Source: an uncultured Ruminococcus sp. (lineage in GTDB: Bacteria; Bacillota; Clostridia; Oscillospirales; Acutalibacteraceae). Taken from it: a DNA stretch of 34,014 nucleotides. Made by a program: the position numbers and the translations under genes. The stretch spans positions 2,488-36,501 of the forward strand of contig CACZYP010000022.1 of assembly GCA_902785425.1 (NCBI GenBank). The letters are read 5' to 3'. Below are positions 16,810 through 25,164 of this stretch, one piece after another; position 1 is the first letter of the stretch; every line of letters begins with the position of its first letter. The notes under the pieces are model-generated. The model was not told the origin of the DNA. It worked only from the letters and a program-made list of their open reading frames with translations, and did not search any database.

Positions 16810-17391
16810 TTACTCTGCGTCTATACCATAGTGAGCACAAAGCGCTTTAAGTCCGCCGCTGAAGCCGCTGCCGATAGCGTTGAACTTCCAGTTTCCATTG
16901 TACTTGTATATCTCGCCTACTACAAGAGCAGTCTCGATCGAGAAATCCTCGCCGAGATCGTAGCGAATGATCTCCGCACCCGTAGTCTCATCGATAATGT
17001 GGATATACGCATTAGATACCTGACCGAAGTTCTGGCGTCTGCGGTCTGCATCGTAGATCGTTACGGTGAAAGCGATGCGCTCTATATACTCCGGGATCTT
17101 GGAAAGATCGACCTTGATGACCTCGTCGTCGCCTTCGCCTTCACCCGTTAAGTTGTCACCCGTATGCTCTACAGCGCCCGACATATGCTTTAAGTTGCTG
17201 TAGAAAATAAAGTCGCCGTCTGTAGGACACTTGCCGTTTGCGCCGAGCAGAAATGCAGAAGCGTCAAGATCGAAATCTGCGCCGCCCGAAAATACATTAA
17301 CGTCCCAACCCAGACCTACGATAACTCTTTTAAGACTGGGGTTTCCTTTTGTGAGGTCAACTTTCTGACCCTTTGTTAGATTGATAGACAT
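16810..17391 (-). CDS. terD: TerD family protein 1
   Basis: This 193-residue TerD is the first of the four in transcriptional order. It has [50 protein letters not shown] and [26 protein letters not shown] lies 6 bases before the ATG. An R2 element with an R1 copy nested in it lies directly upstream, separating the terD genes from telA. I could not find a convincing promoter in that element, so transcription may come through from telA. Confidence 0.96.
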   Translation of the reverse strand: MSINLTKGQKVDLTKGNPSLKRVIVGLGWDVNVFSGGADFDLDASAFLLGANGKCPTDGDFIFYSNLKHMSGAVEHTGDNLTGEGEGDDEVIKVDLSKIPEYIERIAFTVTIYDADRRRQNFGQVSNAYIHIIDETTGAEIIRYDLGEDFSIETALVVGEIYKYNGNWKFNAIGSGFSGGLKALCAHYGIDAE

Positions 17392-17412
17392 AATACTCCT
17401 CCAAATCTATAT

Positions 17413-17760
17413 AATAATTGACAATGAACAATTGATAATTGACAATTGCGGAAGCACTGCGTACTTGATTTTTATTATTAGGGAGGCACTGATTAAATCG
17501 AGTGTCCATATTGCGCAGTCAGATTTTCAATCAGGCTGCACGAAACGACCGCAGGAATACTGACGTATTTCAAGGGAGTTGAGTACAAGATGACGAAAAT
17601 ATGCAAGCAAGATGGGTGCTCAGCCCGTAGGGCATGATTTATTCAGCGGTTCCCTTAGTTATTTCTCCGCATCAAACAGAGTATAATCCTTCGATAACCA
17701 ATACAGATCAACTCGGTCAAGCCGGGTCCCGCAAATTTCCATTTTCAATTTTCAATTCAC
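17413..17760. repeat. R2 element with nested R1 copy, between telA and terD
   Basis: An array of 7-bp GACAATK-type units (17413-17447) and an opposed array at 17738-17760 bound about 290 bp. The core starts with GCGGAAGCACTGCGTAC and contains the whole R1 copy B (17480-17657). No gene is present in this 386-bp gap. Confidence 0.75.
17480..17657 (+). repeat. R1 MITE-like element, copy B
   Basis: The inverted ends read AGGGAGGCACTGATTAAATC on the left and, in reverse complement, AGGGAACCGCTGAATAAATC on the right. TA flanks both ends, consistent with a TA target duplication. The interior shares CCATATTGCGCAGTCAGATT and GATGGGTGCTCAGCCCGTAG with the other copies. No open frame is long enough for a transposase. 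Confidence 0.8.
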
Positions 17761-17777
17761 AGTCACTGCGGTCAAGA

Positions 17778-18974
17778 TCAGTATTTTAATCTTCTGGGAT
17801 CCTGTCCGGTTATCTGCTGTTCCGGCATCGGATACTTGTTGTAGAAATCAGCCTTGATATTTTCAAGACGAGCTTTTGCGTCAACACGCTGACGCTTTGC
17901 TTCTTCCTGTATCTGTCTTGTCTCGTTGATGCCGTTCATGATAGTCTGCCACGTTGTTTCGAGCGTTTCTACCTTGATGGAGCTTCCCGCTACAAGCTGA
18001 GCGACCATCTTTGACTGATTTGCGGCGTTCTGAGCGTTCTTAACGAGCAGCTCGTTCGTCTTCTCATCGAGTGCGGCAAGAGCGTCCGCCTGTACCTTCT
18101 GTCTTTTCAGCATAACTGCCTGAGCAAGAGCCTGCTTGAATACCGGCAGTGTGATGATGAACGCAGAGTCGATCTTTCTGATAAGATTGAGATTTGAGAA
18201 CTCCATCGTCTTTATGAGCGGGATTGACTGCATCGCAACACTCTCCGCCGTGCGAAGATCCTGAACTCTCTGTTCAAGCATTGTAAGAGCCTGCTCGCAG
18301 GACTGAACTTCAAATGCTATCGAGTTGTCACCCGTTCTTTCAAGCTCGTCCTTGCGCTCCAGGATATAGCCCTGAAGCTCTTTTTCTGCCTGCTCGCCTG
18401 CAAGGATATATTTAACGAGCGTATGATAATACTCAACGTTCGTTTCAAACATGTCTTCAAGCTTGCGGTTAGCCTGCATGATCTCGGACTCATACTGTTT
18501 GAGCTGAACGTAGACCTTGTCTACCTCGTTGCCCATGTTGGTGTATTTAGCGAGTATCTTGTCAAGCTGGCGCTTTGCAGGCATAAGCAGCCTTTCAAGC
18601 GCATTCGGGTCTTTTGTAAGCTCCGCCGCATCGAACTGATCCATGATCTTTTTCAGCGTATTGAGCATAACAACGGAGTCGTCAAGCTGTGAAAGTCCTG
18701 TGTTTCTGAGTACGGAATCAGATACCTGAGCTATTTTGTTAGCCGTATCTCCTCCGAAGCTTACGATCGTGTTCATATCGTGAACCACGATCTCGCTTGT
18801 GAGCTTGTCGATCTCTTCGGAGTTTACAAGCTCCCTTGTCATCTGCTGCCTGTCGGCAACGATATCATACTGCTTCGGCTCTTCTTTAACAAGCGAAACC
18901 GAAGACTGCGCCATAGGCTGTCCTACAGGCTGTGCTGTGGGAACGTCGTCTCTTTTCGTAAAATCAATTGCCAT
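17778..18974 (-). CDS. telA: TelA toxic-anion-resistance family protein
   Basis: This 398-residue protein belongs to the TelA/KlaA family. Almost the whole length is predicted helical with long coiled coils, for example residues 155-200 (VYVQLKQYESEIMQANRKL) and 340-385. Family hallmarks include IVSFGGDTANKIAQVSDSVL near residue 70 and the SIPLIKTMEFSNLNLIRKI stretch near 250. TelA proteins accompany TerD and YceG-like proteins and are thought to form an inner-membrane-associated complex; their chemistry is unknown. The start follows GGAAGGGG. It begins 3 bp after the yceG stop codon, so rhomboid, yceG and telA form one operon. Confidence 0.95.
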   Translation of the reverse strand: MAIDFTKRDDVPTAQPVGQPMAQSSVSLVKEEPKQYDIVADRQQMTRELVNSEEIDKLTSEIVVHDMNTIVSFGGDTANKIAQVSDSVLRNTGLSQLDDSVVMLNTLKKIMDQFDAAELTKDPNALERLLMPAKRQLDKILAKYTNMGNEVDKVYVQLKQYESEIMQANRKLEDMFETNVEYYHTLVKYILAGEQAEKELQGYILERKDELERTGDNSIAFEVQSCEQALTMLEQRVQDLRTAESVAMQSIPLIKTMEFSNLNLIRKIDSAFIITLPVFKQALAQAVMLKRQKVQADALAALDEKTNELLVKNAQNAANQSKMVAQLVAGSSIKVETLETTWQTIMNGINETRQIQEEAKRQRVDAKARLENIKADFYNKYPMPEQQITGQDPRRLKY

Positions 18975-18977
18975 ATA

Positions 18978-21266
18978 CTACTGCCCCTTCCTAAACAGAC
19001 CGCCCAAAAGCGGTTTATTGCTTTTTGCAGGCGCTTTTGCCTTTGGTACCTTGAGCTTTGGCACCTGCAAGCCATACATATACTCGCCTACCTTGTGTTC
19101 GTTGAGTATATTTTTGCCGAAATGATTTTCCACCGTCTGATAGCCCGTCGGAACGAAAAACAAAACATCAAAGCCCATAAGGCTTAAAAATGCCGTGAGT
19201 ATCGAGTCTTCAAGCGATATCGGTACTTCGCCTGTGTTTATGTAGACTATCTTCGGGTTGAGCTTCGTAAAGTCGAAGCCCTGTATAAGCTGGATTATAG
19301 GCTGCGGAAGATCGAGCAGCAGCGCCGCTATCAGATATTCCGTGCCGTTTTCGTATGTTCCCTTGATGATGTTTGAACTCATCAAAAGATCTATCTTGTC
19401 AAATATGAGATTCTGCGTTTCCTCACGCAGATGAGCGTAGCGGTAAATGCTGCTGCGTTTTACATCTTCACGCCGAAGCTTTCCGCCTCTGATGAACGAA
19501 GCCGTGTTGTAACCCATACGGCAGCCCTGCTCGTGCGAGATATACGGAGCAGACGGGATAATGAATGTGTTCTCCGTTATCATCTGCTGTATATTCTTCC
19601 AGTATTTTGAAGACTGCGAATCCTTTACGCCCGACACCTTTGCAAAGATAACGGGGATATTCACGATACCGTCTATAACGCTGAAATTGGGGCGGAATCT
19701 TGCCTCCTGCTTCCAGAGTATGTCGATCTCCTCGTACATCGTTTTCAAAAGCACGCTGTTTGCGTGTTTGTACTGATAGTCACGGTATATGCCCGTGCCG
19801 TCGTACAAAGCTTCGTCAAGTTCCCTTTCGGCATGGTATGCGGCCGTACCGAACTGCAAAGCGCTCGCTTCGGTTGGATACTCCGTAAGGTTCACGCTTT
19901 CGGGATATTTCAGCTCAAAGAGCTTTTCGTCTTCAAGCAGACATTTTGTATTGAGGTTCGGCGCAAGTATGAGCACATCGCACGGAAGCCGTGAAAGCAC
20001 TCTCAAAAACGCCGCTTCGTGGCCGCTCTTACAGCCGCCGAGATAAATAAACAGCGAAACTACAGGCATTGCCCAGCTGTTGAAAAGCGACGGGCCGTAT
20101 CTGTTGAGCCAGCAAGCAATGCAGACTGCCATAGTAGTAAGGCGCTGCATCGTCATGCCCTGCTTATCGGCCTCTTCAAACAAAATGTCCGAATACGCTC
20201 TTGAAAAGAGCTTTTTAAGATCCTCATTAGGCGGAAGGCTCACGCTTTTGAGCATTCTCGCCACAAGCTGATCAGTAGTCTGTGCAGGCGTTCTGTCTAT
20301 GCCGTTAAGTTCATCAACGTTCGGCATAGGTATCTTGTCCTGAACGATAACAAAACGTCTGCCGCTGTTTTTCATTTCCATATAGAACGTATACAGATCG
20401 TTCTGATACGTAAGCTTGTCCTCAACGCCGGAGATCCTGCACAGTGAGTTGTAGAAGCATTTCTCGTCGCTGCCACGCAAAGCGGGAACTCTTTTCAGGT
20501 CTTCGAGTATCTTGTCACCGTTCAGCCACACATTCGTTGCAGCCGTGACCTTCGGTGCTGCGCCGAGCATCTGCTCACGCTTTTTTCTCTCTACAGCGGC
20601 TTCCTGAAGCTTTTTGAGGTCGTATTCCTGCGGAAAAGGCTTCATGTCGGGCAGAGAAAGCTTTCCGGAAAAATTCCCCTGCGGATCGAGCGCATCGTAT
20701 TCGCCCTCGCCGTTATACTGCAAATATATCACATCGCACTTGCAGCGCCTGAGCATATCGAGAAGATACAGCTCATGCCGCCCTATTGAACCGCCGTAAA
20801 GCACCTTCGGAGGCGTGTTTTCACCTATATGCACCATCATGCCGCCGAACTTGTAGTAAAGCCAGCACATAAGACGGACGTACAGATTCTTCATCATCGC
20901 ATCGTTTTTGCCGAGCGCCTTGAAGCTGCACATCGTTTCATACATTGCGTCCGTAAGCATTATGCAGCTGTCGTTTTTCAGCTGAGGCAGCCACCGCCCG
21001 AGCGATTTTCCGAAAAAGGCTTTGTCTACATGGAACTCACGCCCGAGCATCTCGATAAAATACGAGACCTGCTTTTCGTCAGGAGTAGGAAGCTTGCCCG
21101 TAACGACAGCGCCTTTGACGCACGCCGCCTTGTAGTATTGTTCTATTATATTTTTTATCTTATCATTATAACCCGAAACACGGTAAAAATACGCACTTTT
21201 ACTACGTCTTTCGCTAAGATCGGCGAAAAGCTCGTCGAAGCTTTCGCCTCTGTTGAGTTCTACCAT
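18978..21266 (-). CDS. yceG: YceG-like Ter-operon protein (triple repeat)
   Basis: This 762-residue protein matches the YceG_bac family of Bacillus (not the MltG/YceG of E. coli) that travels with TelA and TerD. By eye it is three diverged copies of one unit. The first half-motif is FYRVSGYNDKIKN (about 27-39) and LCRISGVEDKL (275-285), each followed by a hydrophobic strand and KxPxP (VTGKLPTP; VQDKIPMP). The second is a helix plus strand pair: KVLYGGSIGRHELYLLDML (154-172), a LGGCKSGHEAAFLRVL segment (409-424) and PKIVYINTGEVPISLEDSIL (671-690), each followed by a DVxxL/F strand. Unit 3 lacks a clear first half-motif. The C-terminal tail is Lys/Pro-rich. No membrane segment is evident. It starts 11 bp after the rhomboid stop. 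The biochemical role is unknown. Confidence 0.88.
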   Translation of the reverse strand: MVELNRGESFDELFADLSERRSKSAYFYRVSGYNDKIKNIIEQYYKAACVKGAVVTGKLPTPDEKQVSYFIEMLGREFHVDKAFFGKSLGRWLPQLKNDSCIMLTDAMYETMCSFKALGKNDAMMKNLYVRLMCWLYYKFGGMMVHIGENTPPKVLYGGSIGRHELYLLDMLRRCKCDVIYLQYNGEGEYDALDPQGNFSGKLSLPDMKPFPQEYDLKKLQEAAVERKKREQMLGAAPKVTAATNVWLNGDKILEDLKRVPALRGSDEKCFYNSLCRISGVEDKLTYQNDLYTFYMEMKNSGRRFVIVQDKIPMPNVDELNGIDRTPAQTTDQLVARMLKSVSLPPNEDLKKLFSRAYSDILFEEADKQGMTMQRLTTMAVCIACWLNRYGPSLFNSWAMPVVSLFIYLGGCKSGHEAAFLRVLSRLPCDVLILAPNLNTKCLLEDEKLFELKYPESVNLTEYPTEASALQFGTAAYHAERELDEALYDGTGIYRDYQYKHANSVLLKTMYEEIDILWKQEARFRPNFSVIDGIVNIPVIFAKVSGVKDSQSSKYWKNIQQMITENTFIIPSAPYISHEQGCRMGYNTASFIRGGKLRREDVKRSSIYRYAHLREETQNLIFDKIDLLMSSNIIKGTYENGTEYLIAALLLDLPQPIIQLIQGFDFTKLNPKIVYINTGEVPISLEDSILTAFLSLMGFDVLFFVPTGYQTVENHFGKNILNEHKVGEYMYGLQVPKLKVPKAKAPAKSNKPLLGGLFRKGQ

Positions 21267-21277
21267 CGTTTACACCA

Positions 21278-21913
21278 TCAATAATATGTATAATTACTGT
21301 TTACACCGTTTGAACCGGCAGACGGTGCGCCGCCGGAAGGCTTATTCTTGCCGAAATTAAGCTTGTAGCCGATAAGCGAGCCGCAAACGCCGCCTATGAT
21401 ATGGCCGAAATTTGAAATGTTATCATCAAGCAGCAATCCGTCGAGCACCTGCTGACCAAGATACAGCACGGCAACAAGGATAAACGTCAGCGGTATCTCG
21501 CCCTCACGAACACTTGTGATCGAAGACAGCAGGATAAACGCAAAAACGACTCCGCTTGCACCGAGAAGCTGTACATTCGGGAAAAACAGAAAACTCAGTA
21601 TTCCCGTTGTGACTGCCGTTGTGAGTATAACGAACAAGATGCTTCCCGAGCCGTACTTTTCTTCAAGCAGCGGCGCTATGATGAGCATAGTCATCATGTT
21701 GCCGAGAAGATGATCCCACCCCGCATGACCGAACACATGGCCGATAAAGCGCACATATGTAAGCGGGCTAAACAATGACGATCGATAAACGCTGAACAAA
21801 TGGTTAGTTGTCCAGCCATGCGTGATGTAGCCGAGTATCAGCGCTGCAAAACACGCAATTACGAACATCAGCGTCACGGGAGCATTGAACGTTACCTTTA
21901 CTTTTTTCTTCAT
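21278..21913 (-). CDS. rhomboid family intramembrane serine protease
   Basis: This 211-residue protein has six hydrophobic segments and the rhomboid signatures HxxxN (HLLGN, His68-Asn72), GASG with nucleophile Ser120, and the catalytic His171 in NFGHIIGG. It should cleave a membrane protein within the bilayer. I placed the start at 21913 because GGAGGAAAGG is 5 bases upstream. The frame reaches 60 codons further but that part is R1 repeat DNA. It is the first gene of the rhomboid-yceG-telA operon. A rhomboid is a natural candidate for membrane stress signalling in a Ter system. Its substrate is unknown. Confidence 0.94.
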   Translation of the reverse strand: MKKKVKVTFNAPVTLMFVIACFAALILGYITHGWTTNHLFSVYRSSLFSPLTYVRFIGHVFGHAGWDHLLGNMMTMLIIAPLLEEKYGSGSILFVILTTAVTTGILSFLFFPNVQLLGASGVVFAFILLSSITSVREGEIPLTFILVAVLYLGQQVLDGLLLDDNISNFGHIIGGVCGSLIGYKLNFGKNKPSGGAPSAGSNGVNSNYTYY

Positions 21914-21952
21914 ATACCTTTCCTCCCTCTGCGGCACGTTGCCGCCATACAT

Positions 21953-22152
21953 CAGGGAACCACTGAATAAATCACGTCCTGCGGACTGAGCACCCATCTT
22001 GCTTGCACCCCAAGGGCACTTGTAAAACATGCCGATCGGTCTGCGCATTACGGCTTGCCCTCTCGGTGTGTTACGAGCGCATCTTTTGGTCAAATTGAAC
22101 TCAAAATCTGACTGCGCAATATGGGCACTCGATTTAATCAGTGCTTCCTTAG
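21953..22152 (-). repeat. R1 MITE-like element, copy C, in the leader of the rhomboid operon
   Basis: The ends AGGGAACCACTGAATAAATC (left) and GATTTAATCAGTGCTTCCT (right) are inverted. The interior is the same as copy A at 1-98. It lies between the predicted promoter (22269-22297) and the rhomboid start. It also provides the spurious N-terminal extension of the rhomboid frame. Confidence 0.8.
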
Positions 22153-22235
22153 ATCCCGGTATTGCTCACTTCGTTCGCTCGGTTCATCACCAAAGCTTTC
22201 GATATCACTGTTTTGAACTAAACTATCCGGGAACG

Positions 22236-22263
22236 ATGATTGCAATTAATAAATTGTAATCAT
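22236..22263 (-). promoter_or_regulatory. candidate operator: 28-bp dyad at the predicted start site
   Basis: On the minus strand ATGATTACAATT-TATT-AATTGCAATCAT is an inverted repeat with 11 of 12 positions paired. It begins about 6 bp downstream of the -10 box of the rhomboid-operon promoter, where a repressor would block initiation. There is no T-run, so it is a poor terminator. Confidence 0.6.
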
Positions 22264-22268
22264 TGAAA

Positions 22269-22297
22269 ATTATACCACATATTCTATCCGTAAACAA
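22269..22297 (-). promoter_or_regulatory. promoter of the rhomboid-yceG-telA operon
   Basis: On the minus strand TTGTTT (-35) and TATAAT (-10) are separated by exactly 17 bp, in the gap just after the protease stop codon. The predicted leader is about 350 nt long because R1 copy C lies between the promoter and the rhomboid start. Confidence 0.7.
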
Positions 22298-22316
22298 TAC
22301 ATTTTTGTAAAATTTA

Positions 22317-24005
22317 TCATTTATTAAAAAATCCTCTGCAAAAAAGACTTATCGTATCGCTGCCTACTGCAAGATTCAGATTCTGGGCGCTGCCGTCGTC
22401 CGATTCTATGCCTGCGGTACTGATTCCTATGACTTCGCCGTACATATTCATCACGGCGCCGCCCGAGCTTCCGGGGGATATTGGCGCTGTGAACTGGATC
22501 ATCTCAACGCCGTTCATTCTGCGGATACCCGAGATTATACCGTCGCTCACAGTGTTGAACATTCCGAGCGGACTTCCGATGGCAACGACCTTCTGCCCCC
22601 TCGCAAGCGGCTTAGAGCCTGAATACACCGGAAGCGGAGCAAGCTTTCTGTCGATCTTGAGCACGGCAAGATCGTATCTGTCGTTATACTTTACAAGCCT
22701 GTCGGTAAAGTACACACGCTCGTCGTTTTCTATCCTTACGGCGTAGATCTTTCCGCCTGCCGCAACGTGACAATTAGTTACAATGTAACCGTCCTCTCCG
22801 ATCATAACACCGGAACCCGAGCTTTTTGCACGTATCTCGCCGTTTGGAGAGATATCCCTCGGGCTTGCTATCACCAATATCTGAACAACGCTTGCCGCCC
22901 GTGTTGCAAGTTCCTCATATGAAAGCTCCGGTCTTGCCTGAACATTCGGCGGAGTTATCGGCGTGTAGGCTATATTTTCGGGGCGCTGTATCTGAGTGTA
23001 TGCAATATCCTGAGACGGCCTTTGTATCGGAGCAAAGCCGATATTCTGCCCCGGTCTTTGAATAGGCGTATAGCTGTTCTGAGGCGGACGCTCGATAGGT
23101 GCTCTCCTTGCAGGCGTATTTGCCTGCGGTGCATTTTGCGGCACGGAAGGCTGTACTGCCGCACGATCTGGATGACGAAGATCAACGGGTCTTCTTTCCT
23201 GTGTGCTGCCCGATCTGTCGGGGCGCTTCAAGCTCACCCCTTTGCCTTGCTGTGCATTTACCGGTGCAGGCGAAACAGACGGCACGGAAGATCTCCTGCT
23301 GTCATGCGGCGGAACTGTTACCTTCACCATACCTGCGGAGCTTTCTCCCGTTTGAGCGTTGCTCTGCGCTCCATTTACCGACGGCTGTACATTCACAGGC
23401 AGTGCGGAACGCTTTACAAAAGGCGGCAGCACGGTCGCACCGAAGCTGCCGAGGACCATCTCCTGCGACAAACCGAGACTTTTAGCCTCCGTATCGATAT
23501 CACAGCGGTTCATCAGCAGAAACACATTACCCCCGAGCCGTGACAGCGCATAGCAGCATAAATACTCCTGTAACTTCGATGAGTTTTCCACAACTATCTT
23601 CGCACCTTGTGGAAAACCCAAGCCTGTCAGAATACTGTCTATCCTGAAAAGCAGCTTTACTGCGAAGCTTTTTTCGGCAGACGGAGTACAGCCTTTGTGA
23701 GCTTTCCGAAAAGCTTCTGCCGCTTCAAGGCAGACATCATATATCCGCTGACCGAAAGCTTCGTTTCCCGATACACAGGCAAGGTCTGCTCTGCCGCTTT
23801 TTTGCATATTCTCATAGACCGCCATATATTTGTCAGATGCTTCTGTGCTTGTAAACTGCGGAAGCTTCTGAAGCCTTATGTATGCGCCCCGGCACATATC
23901 AAGCCGCTGAACATCGCTTAAAAATGTTTCATTTTCACCCGTTGCTCTTACGAACACACCACATTCCGAAGACAGCGAGGCAAATTCTGCTATACTGTTT
24001 ATCAT
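22317..24005 (-). CDS. trypsin-like (HtrA-type) serine protease with YceG-like N-terminal domain
   Basis: This 562-residue protein has a C-terminal S1 protease domain with the triad His413 (NCHVAAGG), Asp445 (YDLAVLKI) and Ser514 (SPGSSGGAVM). There is no PDZ domain after it. Residues 210-365 are a Pro/Gln-rich linker with degenerate repeats around PIQRPGQNIG, PIQRPSQDIA and IQRPENIA. Residues 1-200 carry FVRATGENETFL (about 18-29), IRLQKLP, and KIVVENSSKLQEYLCCYAL followed by a hydrophobic strand. This pattern resembles one unit of the neighbouring YceG-like protein. No signal peptide or membrane anchor is visible, so the protease may be cytoplasmic. It is upstream of the rhomboid operon on the same strand and divergent from the lyase gene. 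Confidence 0.88.
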   Translation of the reverse strand: MINSIAEFASLSSECGVFVRATGENETFLSDVQRLDMCRGAYIRLQKLPQFTSTEASDKYMAVYENMQKSGRADLACVSGNEAFGQRIYDVCLEAAEAFRKAHKGCTPSAEKSFAVKLLFRIDSILTGLGFPQGAKIVVENSSKLQEYLCCYALSRLGGNVFLLMNRCDIDTEAKSLGLSQEMVLGSFGATVLPPFVKRSALPVNVQPSVNGAQSNAQTGESSAGMVKVTVPPHDSRRSSVPSVSPAPVNAQQGKGVSLKRPDRSGSTQERRPVDLRHPDRAAVQPSVPQNAPQANTPARRAPIERPPQNSYTPIQRPGQNIGFAPIQRPSQDIAYTQIQRPENIAYTPITPPNVQARPELSYEELATRAASVVQILVIASPRDISPNGEIRAKSSGSGVMIGEDGYIVTNCHVAAGGKIYAVRIENDERVYFTDRLVKYNDRYDLAVLKIDRKLAPLPVYSGSKPLARGQKVVAIGSPLGMFNTVSDGIISGIRRMNGVEMIQFTAPISPGSSGGAVMNMYGEVIGISTAGIESDDGSAQNLNLAVGSDTISLFCRGFFNK

Positions 24006-24139
24006 GATATCACCGCCAAAAGATCAAATCTGCTCAGATAATTGTTTCATATCCATAAAATCATTTCAAATCCCCTAAATTATTCTACATTTATTCTATC
24101 ATACCGTTCTAAAAATATCTACCATTTTTTCAAATTCTG

Positions 24140-24148
24140 TGATATAAT
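24140..24148 (+). promoter_or_regulatory. extended -10 promoter for the biosynthetic module
   Basis: TGATATAAT is an extended -10 (TG-N-TATAAT) about 40 bp before the lyase start. No good -35 is present at 16-18 bp, which extended -10 promoters tolerate. The 184-bp gap is the divergent junction between the two arms of the Ter locus. Confidence 0.55.
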
Positions 24149-24189
24149 TATTTAGTATGTGAAAAACCGGAACGGGAGTCAAAAAAGAG

Positions 24190-25164
24190 ATGAAAGACAA
24201 AAAAATATACTACAGCATCGGGGCGCTTCTTTACTGCCCTGCAAATAACGAAAGCATCGTCCGCTCGATAACGAAGCAGAAATTCGGCACACAGTATTCT
24301 CTTGCGCTTTGCCTTGAGGATACTATCAACGATGAATTCGTAAAAGAAGCAGAAAGCATCATGATAAACTCGCTTCAAAAAATATACGAATACAAAACGG
24401 AGCACGATATTTTTCTCCCGAAAATATTCATAAGAGTTCGTGAGAGCGTACAGATAGACGATATTATGCAGCGCCTTGAAGAAGCAAGCTCTCTTGTAAC
24501 AGGCTTTATCATTCCTAAATTTACTCCCGATATCGCCGATGAATGTATCGACGCCGTGCTTGACGCAGGAAAAAAATACGGCAGAACTATCTACATGATG
24601 CCCATACTCGAAAGCGGCGCCATGATAGACCTTCGCACAAGAACCGATATGCTCTATGCGATAAAGGACAAGCTCGCCCGTGCAGAGGAGATCGTTCTGA
24701 ATATCCGTGTAGGCGGCAACGATCTGTGCAAGCATTTCGGATTCCGCCGTCACAACGACGAATCCATACATAACATCAAGCCTGTTTCAAACATATTCAG
24801 CGACATAATCACCGTTTTCGGGCTTGACTACGTTGTTTCCGGCCCCGTATGGGAATACTTCAACGGCGAAGGCTGGGACGAAGGAATGAGAAAAGAGATC
24901 GAGGGCGATATGCTCTGCGGCTTTACGGGCAAGACCGTTATCCACCCGAACCAGATCGCCGTTGTAAACGATGCGTACCGTGTTCGCCGCCGTGATCTGG
25001 AGGACGCAAACGCCGTTCTCAACTGGAGCAAGAACAGCATCTCGATGGTCGCAGGCTCGCAGAACAACGAGCGCATGAACGAATACAAAACGCACATCCT
25101 GTGGGCAAGAAAAACCAAAATGCTCGCCGAAGTTTACGGAATAATCAACGAGACACTTAGTTAA
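24190..25164 (+). CDS. CitE/HpcH-like C-C bond lyase of the Ter biosynthetic module
   Basis: This 324-residue protein has the TIM-barrel citrate lyase beta/HpcH aldolase pattern: ALCLEDTI near residue 40, FIIPKF near 110, MPILESGAMI near 137, IRVGGNDLC near 175 and FTGKTVIHPNQIAVV near 239. The Glu and Asp of these motifs normally bind Mg2+ and a CoA or keto-acid substrate. It belongs to the subfamily (C-C_Bond_Lyase) found with Ter PRTases. It may build or break a C-C bond in the predicted nucleoside-like product. The ribosome binding site is poor (GGGAG about 10 bases upstream). A 594-bp repeat-filled gap separates it from the next gene of the module. Confidence 0.9.
   Translation: MKDKKIYYSIGALLYCPANNESIVRSITKQKFGTQYSLALCLEDTINDEFVKEAESIMINSLQKIYEYKTEHDIFLPKIFIRVRESVQIDDIMQRLEEASSLVTGFIIPKFTPDIADECIDAVLDAGKKYGRTIYMMPILESGAMIDLRTRTDMLYAIKDKLARAEEIVLNIRVGGNDLCKHFGFRRHNDESIHNIKPVSNIFSDIITVFGLDYVVSGPVWEYFNGEGWDEGMRKEIEGDMLCGFTGKTVIHPNQIAVVNDAYRVRRRDLEDANAVLNWSKNSISMVAGSQNNERMNEYKTHILWARKTKMLAEVYGIINETLS

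Noticed and set aside
21914-22093. A 60-codon N-terminal extension of the rhomboid protein
   Set aside because: It is R1 repeat DNA translated. The ATG at 21913 has a strong GGAGGAAAGG site.
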